The notes under the pieces were generated by a model that had not been told where the DNA came from, searched no databases, and was given only the letters and a program-made list of their open reading frames with translations. Source: an uncultured Prevotella sp. (GTDB taxonomy: Bacteria > Bacteroidota > Bacteroidia > Bacteroidales > Bacteroidaceae). Taken from it: a DNA stretch of 21,904 nucleotides. Each line of letters opens with the position of its first letter. Positions within the stretch are counted from its first letter, which is position 1. Shown one piece after another: positions 16,801-21,904 of this stretch. The stretch spans positions 1 to 21,904 of the forward strand of contig URJQ01000040.1 in the NCBI GenBank assembly GCA_900548195.1. The letters are read 5' to 3'. Position numbers and translations under genes: made by a program.

Positions 16801-17861
16801 TCGCTACGTCGATAAACCAGAGTAAGGTGGGCACTGGCATTGGTCTGGACCTTGCACGTTCCTTCGTCTTTCTGCATCATGGCAATATAGAGGTTGAGAA
16901 TGTCGAGGGCGGAGTGCAGTTTACCGTTACCCTGCCACTTGGCAAGGACCATCTGCAAGATGCGGAAATAGCCCATTTCATCGAGGATAAAAGCGATAAA
17001 ACCGTGGAAAAAGAGCCCCTTGAAGATGTTGCTGCTGCGGAGGAAACTGAGGAAGAAATGGCTGAACTCGTCAAGTCCGGCACTACAAAGCGCCACACTG
17101 TCATCATAGTGGAAGATGATGATGACATACGCGAGTATCTCCTTAATGAACTGTCGTCCACCTATCGCGTGCTGGCATACGAGAATGGTAAGGTGGCTCT
17201 CCCTGCCATTATCCGTGAGCGTCCGCAGATTGTGGTCAGCGATGTGATGATGCCGGAGATGGATGGCAATACTCTATGCTCGAAAATCAAGCAGAATATC
17301 AACACCAACTATATCCCTGTCATTCTCCTTACTGCCAAGACGCGCGATGAGGATATGCTCGAAGGACTTGAGACTGGTGCTGATCTCTACCTCACCAAAC
17401 CATTTAATATGGACATCCTGCGACGCAACATCGCCAATCTTATAGGTTCGCGACGCGTGATGCAGAATAAGTTTGCTGGCAAGGAGGATGTCAAGACCGA
17501 CCTCGACAACGTGGAATTGGAGAGCGCCGATGAGAAACTTCTCGCCAGAATAATGTCTGTCATCAATGCAAACCTTGGCAATTCCGACCTTAATATCGAC
17601 CTTATCTGCTCTGAAGTGGGTATTAGTCGTGTGCATCTCCACCGCAAGATGAAGGAATTGACTAATCAGACACCGCATGACTTCATCCGTAATCTGCGCA
17701 TGAAGCAGGCTGCGCGTATGCTCAGTCACAAGGGACAGAGCATCACGGAGATAATGTATCGCTGCGGATTCAATTCTGCCACCAGCTTCTCCACCATGTT
17801 CAAGAAGATATATGGAATGTCTCCTCGTGAATATATGAAGGAGCATGAGGGGGAAGAGTGA
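13812..17861 (+). CDS. Hybrid two-component system regulator (HTCS: propeller sensor, kinase, receiver, AraC output)
   Basis: A 1349-residue one-protein signalling chain. The signal peptide (about 1-26, ends LQAQ) is followed by periplasmic two-component-propeller repeats (for example GNLWIGTLGDGL, HIWVGTSQGLHCFD, GNLWVSTNNGLARF). A Y_Y_Y domain (about 700-765) and one membrane span (about 778-797) come next. HisKA has His831 in SHEIRTPMS. The ATPase domain has an N box (NLMSNAMKYS) and GTGIGLDLA, while its G1 region reads FNTGDHI with Asn where Asp is commonest. The receiver has EDDDD (1101-1105), phospho-acceptor Asp1144 in SDVMMPEMDG, and Lys1196 in TKPF. The AraC-type DNA-binding domain fills the last 110 residues (GISRVHLHRKMK, CGFNSATSFSTMFKK). 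HTCS proteins of this family sense a nutrient in the periplasm and activate an adjacent Sus locus, so the divergent FAS1/Sus train is the likely target. Confidence 0.97.
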   Translation: MNRNSRNIKFLLILVLAFLMPASLQAQLGTLYNVSQNLSSSYVNQVYQDRIGFVWVSTEDGLNRYDGYTFQRFGPQDGLMGDYITCVIEDRNSYLYVGTSNGIYVKVKGKFHQLKVAGTDEVVPFFVNAFCEAPDGSIIFSTSGRGIWRITDVDQVRNVFPGAGPGQFVTQLMFDRKGILWGVSEKNGVVSFSPMKPRNFDSLKLFKEYHIADNFSFAYMCRDKVDNIYVGASNGGVYRMDSHRRGFALCPASSSFRINSIFVRSDNNLYLGTNGSGLFVYNPVTGYSRPTYVTSHEVNIAKSKVSSIFMDKSHNLWLGLFQKGVFLQPPHSYVFNCLGEHQADGNSIGETCVLAVHCQTDGTLWVASDQDGLYALDANHQRIAHFIPASEGGTVPSAIVDIEENIDGRLWIGSYTEGFGWVDKVTGEYHRASFSYGKSQNVFDIRHDKKGNLWIGTLGDGLKCYNPFTDKLTEYHNEFKPNSLCNDFIIQMALSRDESRLYVGTSSGLSCLDLKTRKWNAIFGGKSILENQNIYSIFDDNKGHIWVGTSQGLHCFDIKTRKITVYTTADGLPDKRVCAVEMDRQGNLWVSTNNGLARFNPETKKVECFYGSDGLQGNEYGPGISFFDWKNDMMYFGGTSGVSYFNPSKVKKGNANLSVVISSINMSGERVTSFARSGMFEICGEAVSLADRFEFCHADNSISINFSTLTYSGTERLSFKYSINGDDWVTLPAGENTISLYRLSPGDYHFRVIAVDNGVQSPVKEFTVVVHNPWYFTPLARIVYLLIIIGFALWYLRLVRARNDERLRLQEHIHKEELNEQKLRFFINISHEIRTPMSLILTPLLQLIREDCDSHRQGIYEIMKRNADRILHLVNQILDLRKIDKGQMQMQMQETDMVYFVGDVLDLFRPQANSKNIKLEFDHPDDKLPIWIDRSHFDKVVMNLMSNAMKYSYANGCIRVCLNKMPDLNCCQLHVFNTGDHIPEDAMKSIFERFHQVATSINQSKVGTGIGLDLARSFVFLHHGNIEVENVEGGVQFTVTLPLGKDHLQDAEIAHFIEDKSDKTVEKEPLEDVAAAEETEEEMAELVKSGTTKRHTVIIVEDDDDIREYLLNELSSTYRVLAYENGKVALPAIIRERPQIVVSDVMMPEMDGNTLCSKIKQNINTNYIPVILLTAKTRDEDMLEGLETGADLYLTKPFNMDILRRNIANLIGSRRVMQNKFAGKEDVKTDLDNVELESADEKLLARIMSVINANLGNSDLNIDLICSEVGISRVHLHRKMKELTNQTPHDFIRNLRMKQAARMLSHKGQSITEIMYRCGFNSATSFSTMFKKIYGMSPREYMKEHEGEE

Positions 17862-17879
17862 TACACCCACTTTATAGGG

Positions 17880-17994
17880 AATAGGAAATAGGGAATAGGA
17901 AATAGGAGATTACGTTTGCTACTTGTGGATTTTCGCTATGATTATCTCAAGCAAACAAAGGTAATCTCCTATTTCCTATTCCCTATTTCCTATT
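17880..17994. terminator. Perfect 34-base inverted repeat between converging genes, probable bidirectional terminator or barrier
   Basis: The left arm (17880-17913) and right arm (17961-17994) are perfectly complementary over 34 bases. Seven more paired bases (GTTTGCT 17914-17920, AGCAAAC 17950-17956) follow across a 4-base bulge. Each arm is a repeat of AATAGGAAATAGG-type units. It begins 18 bases after the regulator stop and ends 11 bases from the stop of the converging gene. It lacks the T-run of a classical terminator but would block read-through or protect both 3' ends. Confidence 0.7.
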
Positions 17995-18005
17995 ATCTAA
18001 GATAA
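17993..18005. repeat. Small perfect palindrome TTATCT-A-AGATAA
   Basis: A six-base inverted pair around a single A lies directly against the stop codon of the Gate-protein gene. It could extend the neighbouring hairpin system or be a protein-binding site. The short length makes chance possible. Confidence 0.35.
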
Positions 18006-19160
18006 TTACGCTACCAAAGTAAAGAGGAAATACATCCAGTGTGCGCAGACAGCAGCCACGAGACCGCCACAGAAGTGTGCGCAGATAGCCTTCGGAGTGA
18101 GGTCACGATAGCCGAGAGAGTCGAGCATAGCGGTGTGTGTACTCAAGAATCCGCTCCAGCACATACCGATAGCCGTGAACACTGCAATGGCGTTGCCGTC
18201 AATCCAACCATGCTGGATGAAGCCGGGAATCAAGCTCAGGGATGCTCCTACAGCACCGAGGGCGGTGATTGGGAATGCCACGAGGTGTGGGTCATGGAAA
18301 CCGAAGAGCCACTCGAACACGAAGTCGATCTGGTTGGCAAGCCAAGGGAGAAGTTCCACACCCTGATATGCTGCGCCTGTATAACTGCCGTCAGTGGCTG
18401 GACCGAAGGTGAAGATCATCACGAAAGTGGAGATGATGAGCACGCCAGGAATGATGGCAAGACCTACCTCCACACCGCTTCTGCCACCGTCGAGCATAGC
18501 ATTGAGCACACGGATGAGCACGGTCTTCTTCTCGCCGTTCTCCTGCACTGTGTCGTATTCTATCTCGTCCGGGGAAACGGCATCCTCAAATTCATACTGT
18601 GGATATGCCTTCAGCACAAAGCGCTGCATCAGTCGAGTGGAAACCACACAGCCGCAGCAGGCGCCCAGCAAGCCGATGATAGGAGCCGCATAGAAGCCCT
18701 CGCTCGCCATGAACACGATGACAAGGAGACCCATACCGAATGCGGTACCGAAGTTTGTCAGAGAGATAAACTGATATTTCTTGAAATAGCTGGCAAAGCG
18801 CTTTTCGTTGGCGAGTGAGATAATGGCAGGGTTGTCCGAGAGGAATGTCATCACCGCGCCGAGGGATGTCACGCCAGGGAGATTGAAGATAGGTCCCATC
18901 AGCGGACGGAGCACGCGCTCCAGCAGTGCCACCACTCCAAATTCCACCAGCACTCTGCCCAATGCGCCTGTGATAACGCAGATACTCATCAGATAGAATA
19001 CGGTGTTGAGCAGCAGGTCGTGTGCGGTTTTCATGATTGTGTTGAGCATGTTTGGAACGCCCATCACTGTGCCTAAGTAGCCGAAAAGGATTACAATCAC
19101 GAGGATACACCAGATACCGCTCGGGATTATCGGCTTGCGGTTTGCTTTGTCGTTTGCCAT
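18006..19160 (-). CDS. Multi-pass membrane protein with Gate (nucleoside-recognition) type domains
   Basis: A 384-residue, very hydrophobic inner-membrane protein with about eight to ten spans. Segments such as LGAVMTFLSDNPAIISLANE, FISLTNFGTAFGMG and CWSGFLSTHTAMLDSLGYR resemble the Gate domain found in nucleoside transporters, spore-maturation proteins A/B and YjiH-like proteins. Two Gate-like halves (about 60-175 and 225-375) are joined by a charged loop (about 185-215, FEDAVSPDEIEYDTVQENG) that is probably cytoplasmic. Family members often have no known substrate, so transport of a nucleoside or other small solute is inference. The start at 19160 has an ACCTTATAAA box just upstream. The gene follows a porin gene on the same strand by 109 bases holding a stem-loop, which suggests a shared transcript and possibly linked outer- and inner-membrane passage. 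Confidence 0.72.
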   Translation of the reverse strand: MANDKANRKPIIPSGIWCILVIVILFGYLGTVMGVPNMLNTIMKTAHDLLLNTVFYLMSICVITGALGRVLVEFGVVALLERVLRPLMGPIFNLPGVTSLGAVMTFLSDNPAIISLANEKRFASYFKKYQFISLTNFGTAFGMGLLVIVFMASEGFYAAPIIGLLGACCGCVVSTRLMQRFVLKAYPQYEFEDAVSPDEIEYDTVQENGEKKTVLIRVLNAMLDGGRSGVEVGLAIIPGVLIISTFVMIFTFGPATDGSYTGAAYQGVELLPWLANQIDFVFEWLFGFHDPHLVAFPITALGAVGASLSLIPGFIQHGWIDGNAIAVFTAIGMCWSGFLSTHTAMLDSLGYRDLTPKAICAHFCGGLVAAVCAHWMYFLFTLVA

Positions 19161-19162
19161 GA

Positions 19163-19172
19163 TTTATAAGGT
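19163..19172 (-). promoter_or_regulatory. ACCTTATAAA box upstream of the Gate-protein start
   Basis: The same ten bases as the box before SusD. Here the box ends two bases before the ATG, which argues against a promoter for this gene and for a leader or initiation-region element, or chance. Confidence 0.25.
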
Positions 19173-19194
19173 AAATTGGTTGTTTAGGTCTGTG

Positions 19195-19254
19195 CAAGTG
19201 CCTGATTTCCTTGGTTCACATAGTGTGTCTATGGTGAGGAAACCAGGCCACTTG
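19195..19254 (-). terminator. Long stem-loop between porin and Gate-protein genes
   Basis: The arms caagtgcctgatttcct (19195-19211) and aggaaaccaggccacttg (19237-19254) pair with one bulge and one mismatch. The inner part (CACATAG / CTATG-GTG) can pair further, leaving a loop of about five bases. On the minus strand it follows the porin stop by 15 bases and has no T-run after it, so it looks like a processing or partial-termination hairpin inside an operon. Confidence 0.65.
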
Positions 19255-19269
19255 AAAGGATTTTAGTGA

Positions 19270-20292
19270 CTATTTCTTCCAGGAGAACACGTTGAGCTTG
19301 GCTATGAAGCCTACGCGTACCTGTGTCTGATTGTTCTGTACAGTGCCTGAAGGGTTGCTGTTCGTTCCGGTGGAGTGGGAGATACCGAGGCTGAGACGCA
19401 CGTCGGTGTCCTTCACGGGATAGAGTTCCACGCCACCGCCGATGGTGGTAAGCTCTGTGCCAGGCAGTACGCTTGGGTCGGCACTTATGTCAGTATTGTT
19501 GACATCATAAGCGCATTTGCCGAAGATGCCCACCTGTGGTATTGGTCTGTAGTCGAGACGTGCCATCACTGAGCAGTCCTTGAAGAGGTAGGTCTGGTGC
19601 TTTGCGGCGCGGTTCATGAAGTCAAACTCCAGCGAAGCGTTGTTGATGTCGATTCTGTTGCCCAGTGAGATGTATGAGATATAGTGGTAAGGAGTCGTCT
19701 CCACCATATTCACTGACCAGAGAGTGCTCAGCATTCCGCATTTGCCTGCCCAGAAGAGGCTGTAGGAAAGCATATCCCTATGCATAGGCATATTGAAAGG
19801 ACTCTGGCTCACCTGTCCGGTGAAGCGGTGGTTGCCGTCTGTTGTGGTGAAGGAAGCGCTTGCGCCAAACTGGAACGGAGCGATGTTGTTCCAGAATTCT
19901 GACGGAGCGTTCACGTCGATAGGGTTGCGGTCATACTCGTAGCCACCTATCAGCACTTCCTGCTTACCTGCCGCTACGCTCCAGTTTGGAGCAAACTTGT
20001 AGTCCACGTAGAGCCAGTCGGTAGCGTCAAACATGTTGTTGTTGTCTATCTTCTTGTTGAGGCGCTGTCTCCAGGAGTATGAGATCTGGTCGTTGATCTG
20101 TCCGCTTACGGAAAGCAGGAAGTATTCTCCTTTGAAGCCCGAGTTGCTGTGGTCGATGTCGTTGCCGATACGGTTGTTCAGATAACTGATGCGTGATTGG
20201 AGATCGATTTTCATTGATGGGGAGTCGTCATCTGCAAGCGTTGGTGTGGCAACGCAGAGCATGCTGGCAAGCAATGCGATACATGTTTTCAT
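19270..20292 (-). CDS. Short outer-membrane porin, phosphate-selective porin O/P-like
   Basis: A 340-residue protein with a signal peptide (MKTCIALLASMLCVATPTLA, cleavage about residue 20) and almost entirely alternating beta-strand sequence, as in an outer-membrane barrel. DWLYVDYKFAPNWSVAAGKQ followed by GGYEYDRNPIDV is typical of the porin O/P group, where a short loop segment enters the pore. The length is at the short end for the group. The last strand, VRVGFIAKLNVFSWKK, extends two Lys past the usual terminal aromatic. It would provide passive diffusion; the phosphate selectivity in the family name should not be assumed here. It probably heads a two-gene transcript with the Gate-type membrane protein. 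Confidence 0.8.
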   Translation of the reverse strand: MKTCIALLASMLCVATPTLADDDSPSMKIDLQSRISYLNNRIGNDIDHSNSGFKGEYFLLSVSGQINDQISYSWRQRLNKKIDNNNMFDATDWLYVDYKFAPNWSVAAGKQEVLIGGYEYDRNPIDVNAPSEFWNNIAPFQFGASASFTTTDGNHRFTGQVSQSPFNMPMHRDMLSYSLFWAGKCGMLSTLWSVNMVETTPYHYISYISLGNRIDINNASLEFDFMNRAAKHQTYLFKDCSVMARLDYRPIPQVGIFGKCAYDVNNTDISADPSVLPGTELTTIGGGVELYPVKDTDVRLSLGISHSTGTNSNPSGTVQNNQTQVRVGFIAKLNVFSWKK

Positions 20293-20302
20293 AAATGTTT
20301 AG

Positions 20303-20336
20303 TTTATTAGATTTTATGGTTTTATTTATTAGATTT
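20303..20336. promoter_or_regulatory. Paired 12-base direct repeat TTTATTAGATTT upstream of the porin
   Basis: Perfect copies lie at 20303-20314 and 20325-20336, 22 bases start to start, about two helical turns, and 11-44 bases upstream of the porin ATG. This geometry suits a dimeric regulator site or a leader element. The rest of the 279-base gap shows no clear TAnnTTTG promoter box. Confidence 0.4.
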
Positions 20337-20525
20337 CTTCGGTTGGGTCTCTTGTGCTTTATATGATGGTATCAGTGGCCCGTTGGTATTGATGTTGGGG
20401 TTTCCGTGACTGTGGTTCTGTCTGGAAAACGTGTCTTTCTGGTATCAGACCATTAGAGGTCGGATTAAAACCGATGTTTATTTTCAACTTAATGATATGT
20501 CTTATGATAGACGGATGCCCTGCCT

Positions 20526-20564
20526 GTGCAGACGTGGTCCGCCGTGCTTTCCAGCTGTCTGTAC
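20526..20564 (-). terminator. Stem-loop after the SIMPL-domain gene
   Basis: GTGCAGAC-GTGG (20526-20537) faces CCAGCT-GTCTGTAC (20551-20564) with one mismatch and a 2-base bulge. It starts 8 bases past the stop. No T-run follows on the minus strand, so terminator activity is uncertain. Confidence 0.4.
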
Positions 20565-20571
20565 GCTTGGC

Positions 20572-21276
20572 TTACTTCAGCGAGTATGTCATGGTGTTCA
20601 CCACGCGTATCTTCTTGATGTAAGGCGTGTTGGAGTCGCGGTCCTCTATCGAGAACTGTCCCTGCTGGGCGCTGCGTATATCCCCGAGGTCGCTCTTTGT
20701 GTCGGTGGCAAACTGCTCCGCTGTGGCTTGCGCATTCTTCGTGGCTTCCTCCACCATGTCCTGCTTTATCTTGTTCAGTCCGGTGAATTCATAGCGCACG
20801 TTGCTGCTGTATTCGTCGCTGACGATGGCGATGCCCTGCTTCATCAGTTCTGCCTGGCGGCGCATCAGCTGTCTCACCTTGTCTATATCCGTCGATGTCA
20901 CGGTGATGACGCTGCTCGCCTTGTATCGGTAGTTCATTATCTCGTTGCCGTAGTTGTCCGCCTGGCGGTCGGATATCACGGCAGGATTGATGCTTATCTC
21001 CTTGTCGCTCACGCCGGCAGACTTGAGGAAAGCCACAACCTTGGCGTTCTTCTGCTCCAGCAGGTTATACATCACGGCTGGGTCGTTGCCTATCTCCTTG
21101 TAGGTCAGAGACCATGTCACCTTGTCGGCTTTCATCTCTCTTTCCGACAGACCTTTCACCACCACTGTGCGGTCGCGGTCTTTGAAAGCCACGATGCCAT
21201 TAGCAATGCTCATACCCATGATTATCATGCCCACGGCAGTTATCACTGCTGCGCCAATAATGCCTTTAGTCTCCAT
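20572..21276 (-). CDS. SIMPL-domain (DUF541) protein, N-terminally membrane-anchored
   Basis: A 234-residue protein with one N-terminal hydrophobic segment (about 4-31) lacking a lipobox, so it is probably a periplasm-facing anchored protein. The remainder fits the SIMPL/DUF541 fold: RTVVVKGLSEREMKADKVTW at the start, the helix LLEQKNAKVVAFLKSAGVSD, then EISINPAVISDRQAD, and VRYEFTGLNKIKQDMVEEAT leading to the C-terminal strand pair. Relatives include mouse SIMPL and bacterial oxidative-stress-linked or membrane-associated proteins, and no enzymatic activity is established. Spacing of 279 bases to the porin downstream suggests a separate transcription unit. Family call is strong; function is unknown. 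Confidence 0.9.
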   Translation of the reverse strand: METKGIIGAAVITAVGMIIMGMSIANGIVAFKDRDRTVVVKGLSEREMKADKVTWSLTYKEIGNDPAVMYNLLEQKNAKVVAFLKSAGVSDKEISINPAVISDRQADNYGNEIMNYRYKASSVITVTSTDIDKVRQLMRRQAELMKQGIAIVSDEYSSNVRYEFTGLNKIKQDMVEEATKNAQATAEQFATDTKSDLGDIRSAQQGQFSIEDRDSNTPYIKKIRVVNTMTYSLK

Positions 21277-21359
21277 AGCAGGAATTGTTTAGTTCTGATG
21301 TTTTGCAAGTATCTATCAAGCTGACTATCAGTAATAAAATATCAATAAATAAAAATAGA

Positions 21360-21367
21360 CAAATATA
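21360..21367 (-). promoter_or_regulatory. Candidate -7 box (TATATTTG) for the SIMPL gene, proximal
   Basis: Minus-strand TATATTTG fits TAnnTTTG and would give a leader of about 75 bases. No TTTG -33 partner is seen in the AT-rich upstream run, where chance matches are frequent. Confidence 0.35.
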
Positions 21368-21414
21368 TTTTTTTTCTATTTTTTCTTTATTTTTCTATAT
21401 TGATGTTTTAATCT

Positions 21415-21431
21415 TCCCCACGCAGTGGGGA
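21415..21431 (-). other. Hairpin TCCCCA-CGCAG-TGGGGA in the SIMPL leader
   Basis: A perfect six-base stem with a five-base loop lies between the two candidate SIMPL promoters, so it would sit in the leader if the distal one is used. On the plus strand a TTTTT run follows 10 bases further on, so it could instead act as a weak plus-strand terminator. Confidence 0.4.
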
Positions 21432-21482
21432 CTGAGGGGCTTTTTATCTTGCGAATGTTGAGTTTAGTTTATTAGAATGGGG

Positions 21483-21490
21483 CAAAGGTA
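21483..21490 (-). promoter_or_regulatory. Candidate -7 box (TACCTTTG) for the SIMPL gene, distal
   Basis: A TACCTTTG box, an exact TAnnTTTG match, would start a leader of about 200 bases containing TCTAATAAACTAAAC (21476-21462) and the 21415-21431 hairpin. The -33 region is weak. Confidence 0.45.
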
Positions 21491-21586
21491 AAGTAATTTT
21501 TCCCAATAAAAGAAATTTGGTTGTTAAATTGTCTTAATCTCTCTTTTCTTTCCTCCTTTTATATATATAATCCTGCCTTTTCCTCT

Positions 21587-21651
21587 TGAAACATCAATGG
21601 ATGCACATGAAACATCAATGGATGCACATAAAATATCAATGGATAAAAACA
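21587..21651. repeat. 21-base tandem repeat, two exact units and one degenerate
   Basis: The unit TGAAACATCAATGGATGCACA occupies 21587-21607 and again 21608-21628, followed by a decayed third copy (21629-21651) that keeps ATCAATGGAT. There are no unique spacers, so it is not a CRISPR array. It adjoins the REP-like cluster. Confidence 0.8.
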
Positions 21652-21712
21652 TAAATAAATAATATAAAAATATCCATCGACATAAAAGGACGAGCTGAAA
21701 GCCCAACAAGCT

Positions 21713-21860
21713 CATAGCCCAGGGCAACGCCCTGGGTACTGCAGTGTATGGCACTCGCCCTGAATGGGCAAAAGCATTATAACGCATTATATATTAAGCT
21801 TTTGCCCTTTTAGGGCGAGTTCGTTTTGGCATAGATAGCCCCGGGCGATGCCCTACCCTT
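21713..21860. repeat. REP/BIME-like cluster of four GC-rich palindromes
   Basis: Palindrome 1 is CCCAGGGC-AAC-GCCCTGGG (21718-21736). Palindromes 2 and 3 are each small hairpins (GCCC..GGGC) inside 22-base arms, CTCGCCCTGAATGGGCAAAA.. (21754-21775) and its near-exact reverse complement (21798-21819), which pair at 20 of 22 positions. Palindrome 4 is GGGC-GAT-GCCC (21843-21853), and its ATAGCCC flank repeats that of palindrome 1. The arrangement resembles repetitive extragenic palindromes mobilised by REP-associated tyrosine transposases; no transposase is in the window. Confidence 0.7.
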
Positions 21861-21874
21861 TATACACATCTTTT

Positions 21875-21883
21875 GTTCTTTGA
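21875..21883 (+). promoter_or_regulatory. GTTCTTTGA box near the right edge, possible rRNA-leader-type element
   Basis: GTTCTTTGA followed by AAATCATTGG resembles, from memory, the leader found ahead of 16S rRNA genes in Bacteroidota. Only 21 more bases are visible, so whether an rRNA operon follows cannot be judged here. Confidence 0.2.
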
Positions 21884-21904
21884 AATCATTGGAATTCTGT
21901 ATAT

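Larger units (their letters stand above)
21277..21904. other. Gene-free right end: SIMPL leader, tandem repeat and REP-like cluster
   Basis: No open frame here shows a recognisable protein. The stretch holds, from left to right, an AT-rich leader with two candidate minus-strand -7 boxes, a small hairpin (21415-21431), a 21-base tandem repeat, a cluster of GC-rich palindromes and a GTTCTTTGA box near the edge. Confidence 0.7.

Noticed and set aside
18592..19197. 201-codon minus-strand frame overlapping the Gate-type gene in another frame
   Set aside because: It is polar and Arg/Pro-rich without pattern, while the overlapping frame has regular membrane spans and Gate-like motifs.
20431..21324. 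297-codon plus-strand frame opposite the SIMPL gene
   Set aside because: It contains no recognisable domain and lies over a clear SIMPL protein on the other strand; its length follows from the codon bias of the real gene.
21587..21651. 21-base repeat considered as a CRISPR array or origin iterons
   Set aside because: No spacers and no replication or partition gene nearby; only two exact copies.
21524..21787. 87-codon minus-strand frame at the right end
   Set aside because: Its repeated SIDVSCAS peptide is only the translation of the 21-base tandem repeat, and the rest crosses the palindrome cluster; no start context or homologous domain is evident.

Overview
The window comes from a Bacteroidota genome, most likely order Bacteroidales and plausibly Prevotellaceae. 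The evidence is a SusC/SusD outer-membrane pair, lipoproteins whose lipidated Cys is followed by acidic residues, a hybrid two-component regulator that joins a periplasmic sensor to an AraC-type output domain, an AT-rich divergent control region with TAnnTTTG-type -7 boxes, and no clear Shine-Dalgarno sequences. The species assignment is inference.

Left two thirds (13457 down to 1, minus strand): one long gene train reads, in transcription order, a four-module FAS1 (fasciclin) lipoprotein, a SusC/RagA TonB-dependent receptor, a SusD/RagB lipoprotein, two paralogous FAS1-FAS1-beta-sandwich lipoproteins, and a second SusC-type receptor that runs off the window at base 1. No glycoside hydrolase, polysaccharide lyase, sulfatase, protease or inner-membrane transporter lies in this train. 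It therefore looks like a surface capture and uptake machine built around FAS1 modules rather than a classical polysaccharide utilization locus with its enzymes.

Middle (13458-13811): a 354-base AT-rich divergent control region separates the train from a 1349-residue hybrid two-component system regulator (13812-17861, plus). By position and family this regulator is the expected ligand-responsive activator of the train.

Right third: the regulator converges on a Gate/nucleoside-recognition-type membrane protein (18006-19160, minus), preceded in transcription by a short outer-membrane porin O/P-like protein (19270-20292) and a SIMPL-domain protein (20572-21276). The last 628 bases have no credible gene. 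They hold candidate promoters for the SIMPL gene, a 21-base tandem repeat and a cluster of REP-like palindromes.

The most unusual non-coding theme is a set of long intergenic inverted repeats whose arms are themselves short tandem repeats. They occur between SusC and SusD (7397-7538), between SusD and the next FAS1 gene (5494-5642), and between the converging regulator and Gate genes (17880-17994). Simpler stem-loops fill two other gaps (3478-3517, 19195-19254). These could set stoichiometry within the operons by terminating or protecting transcripts.
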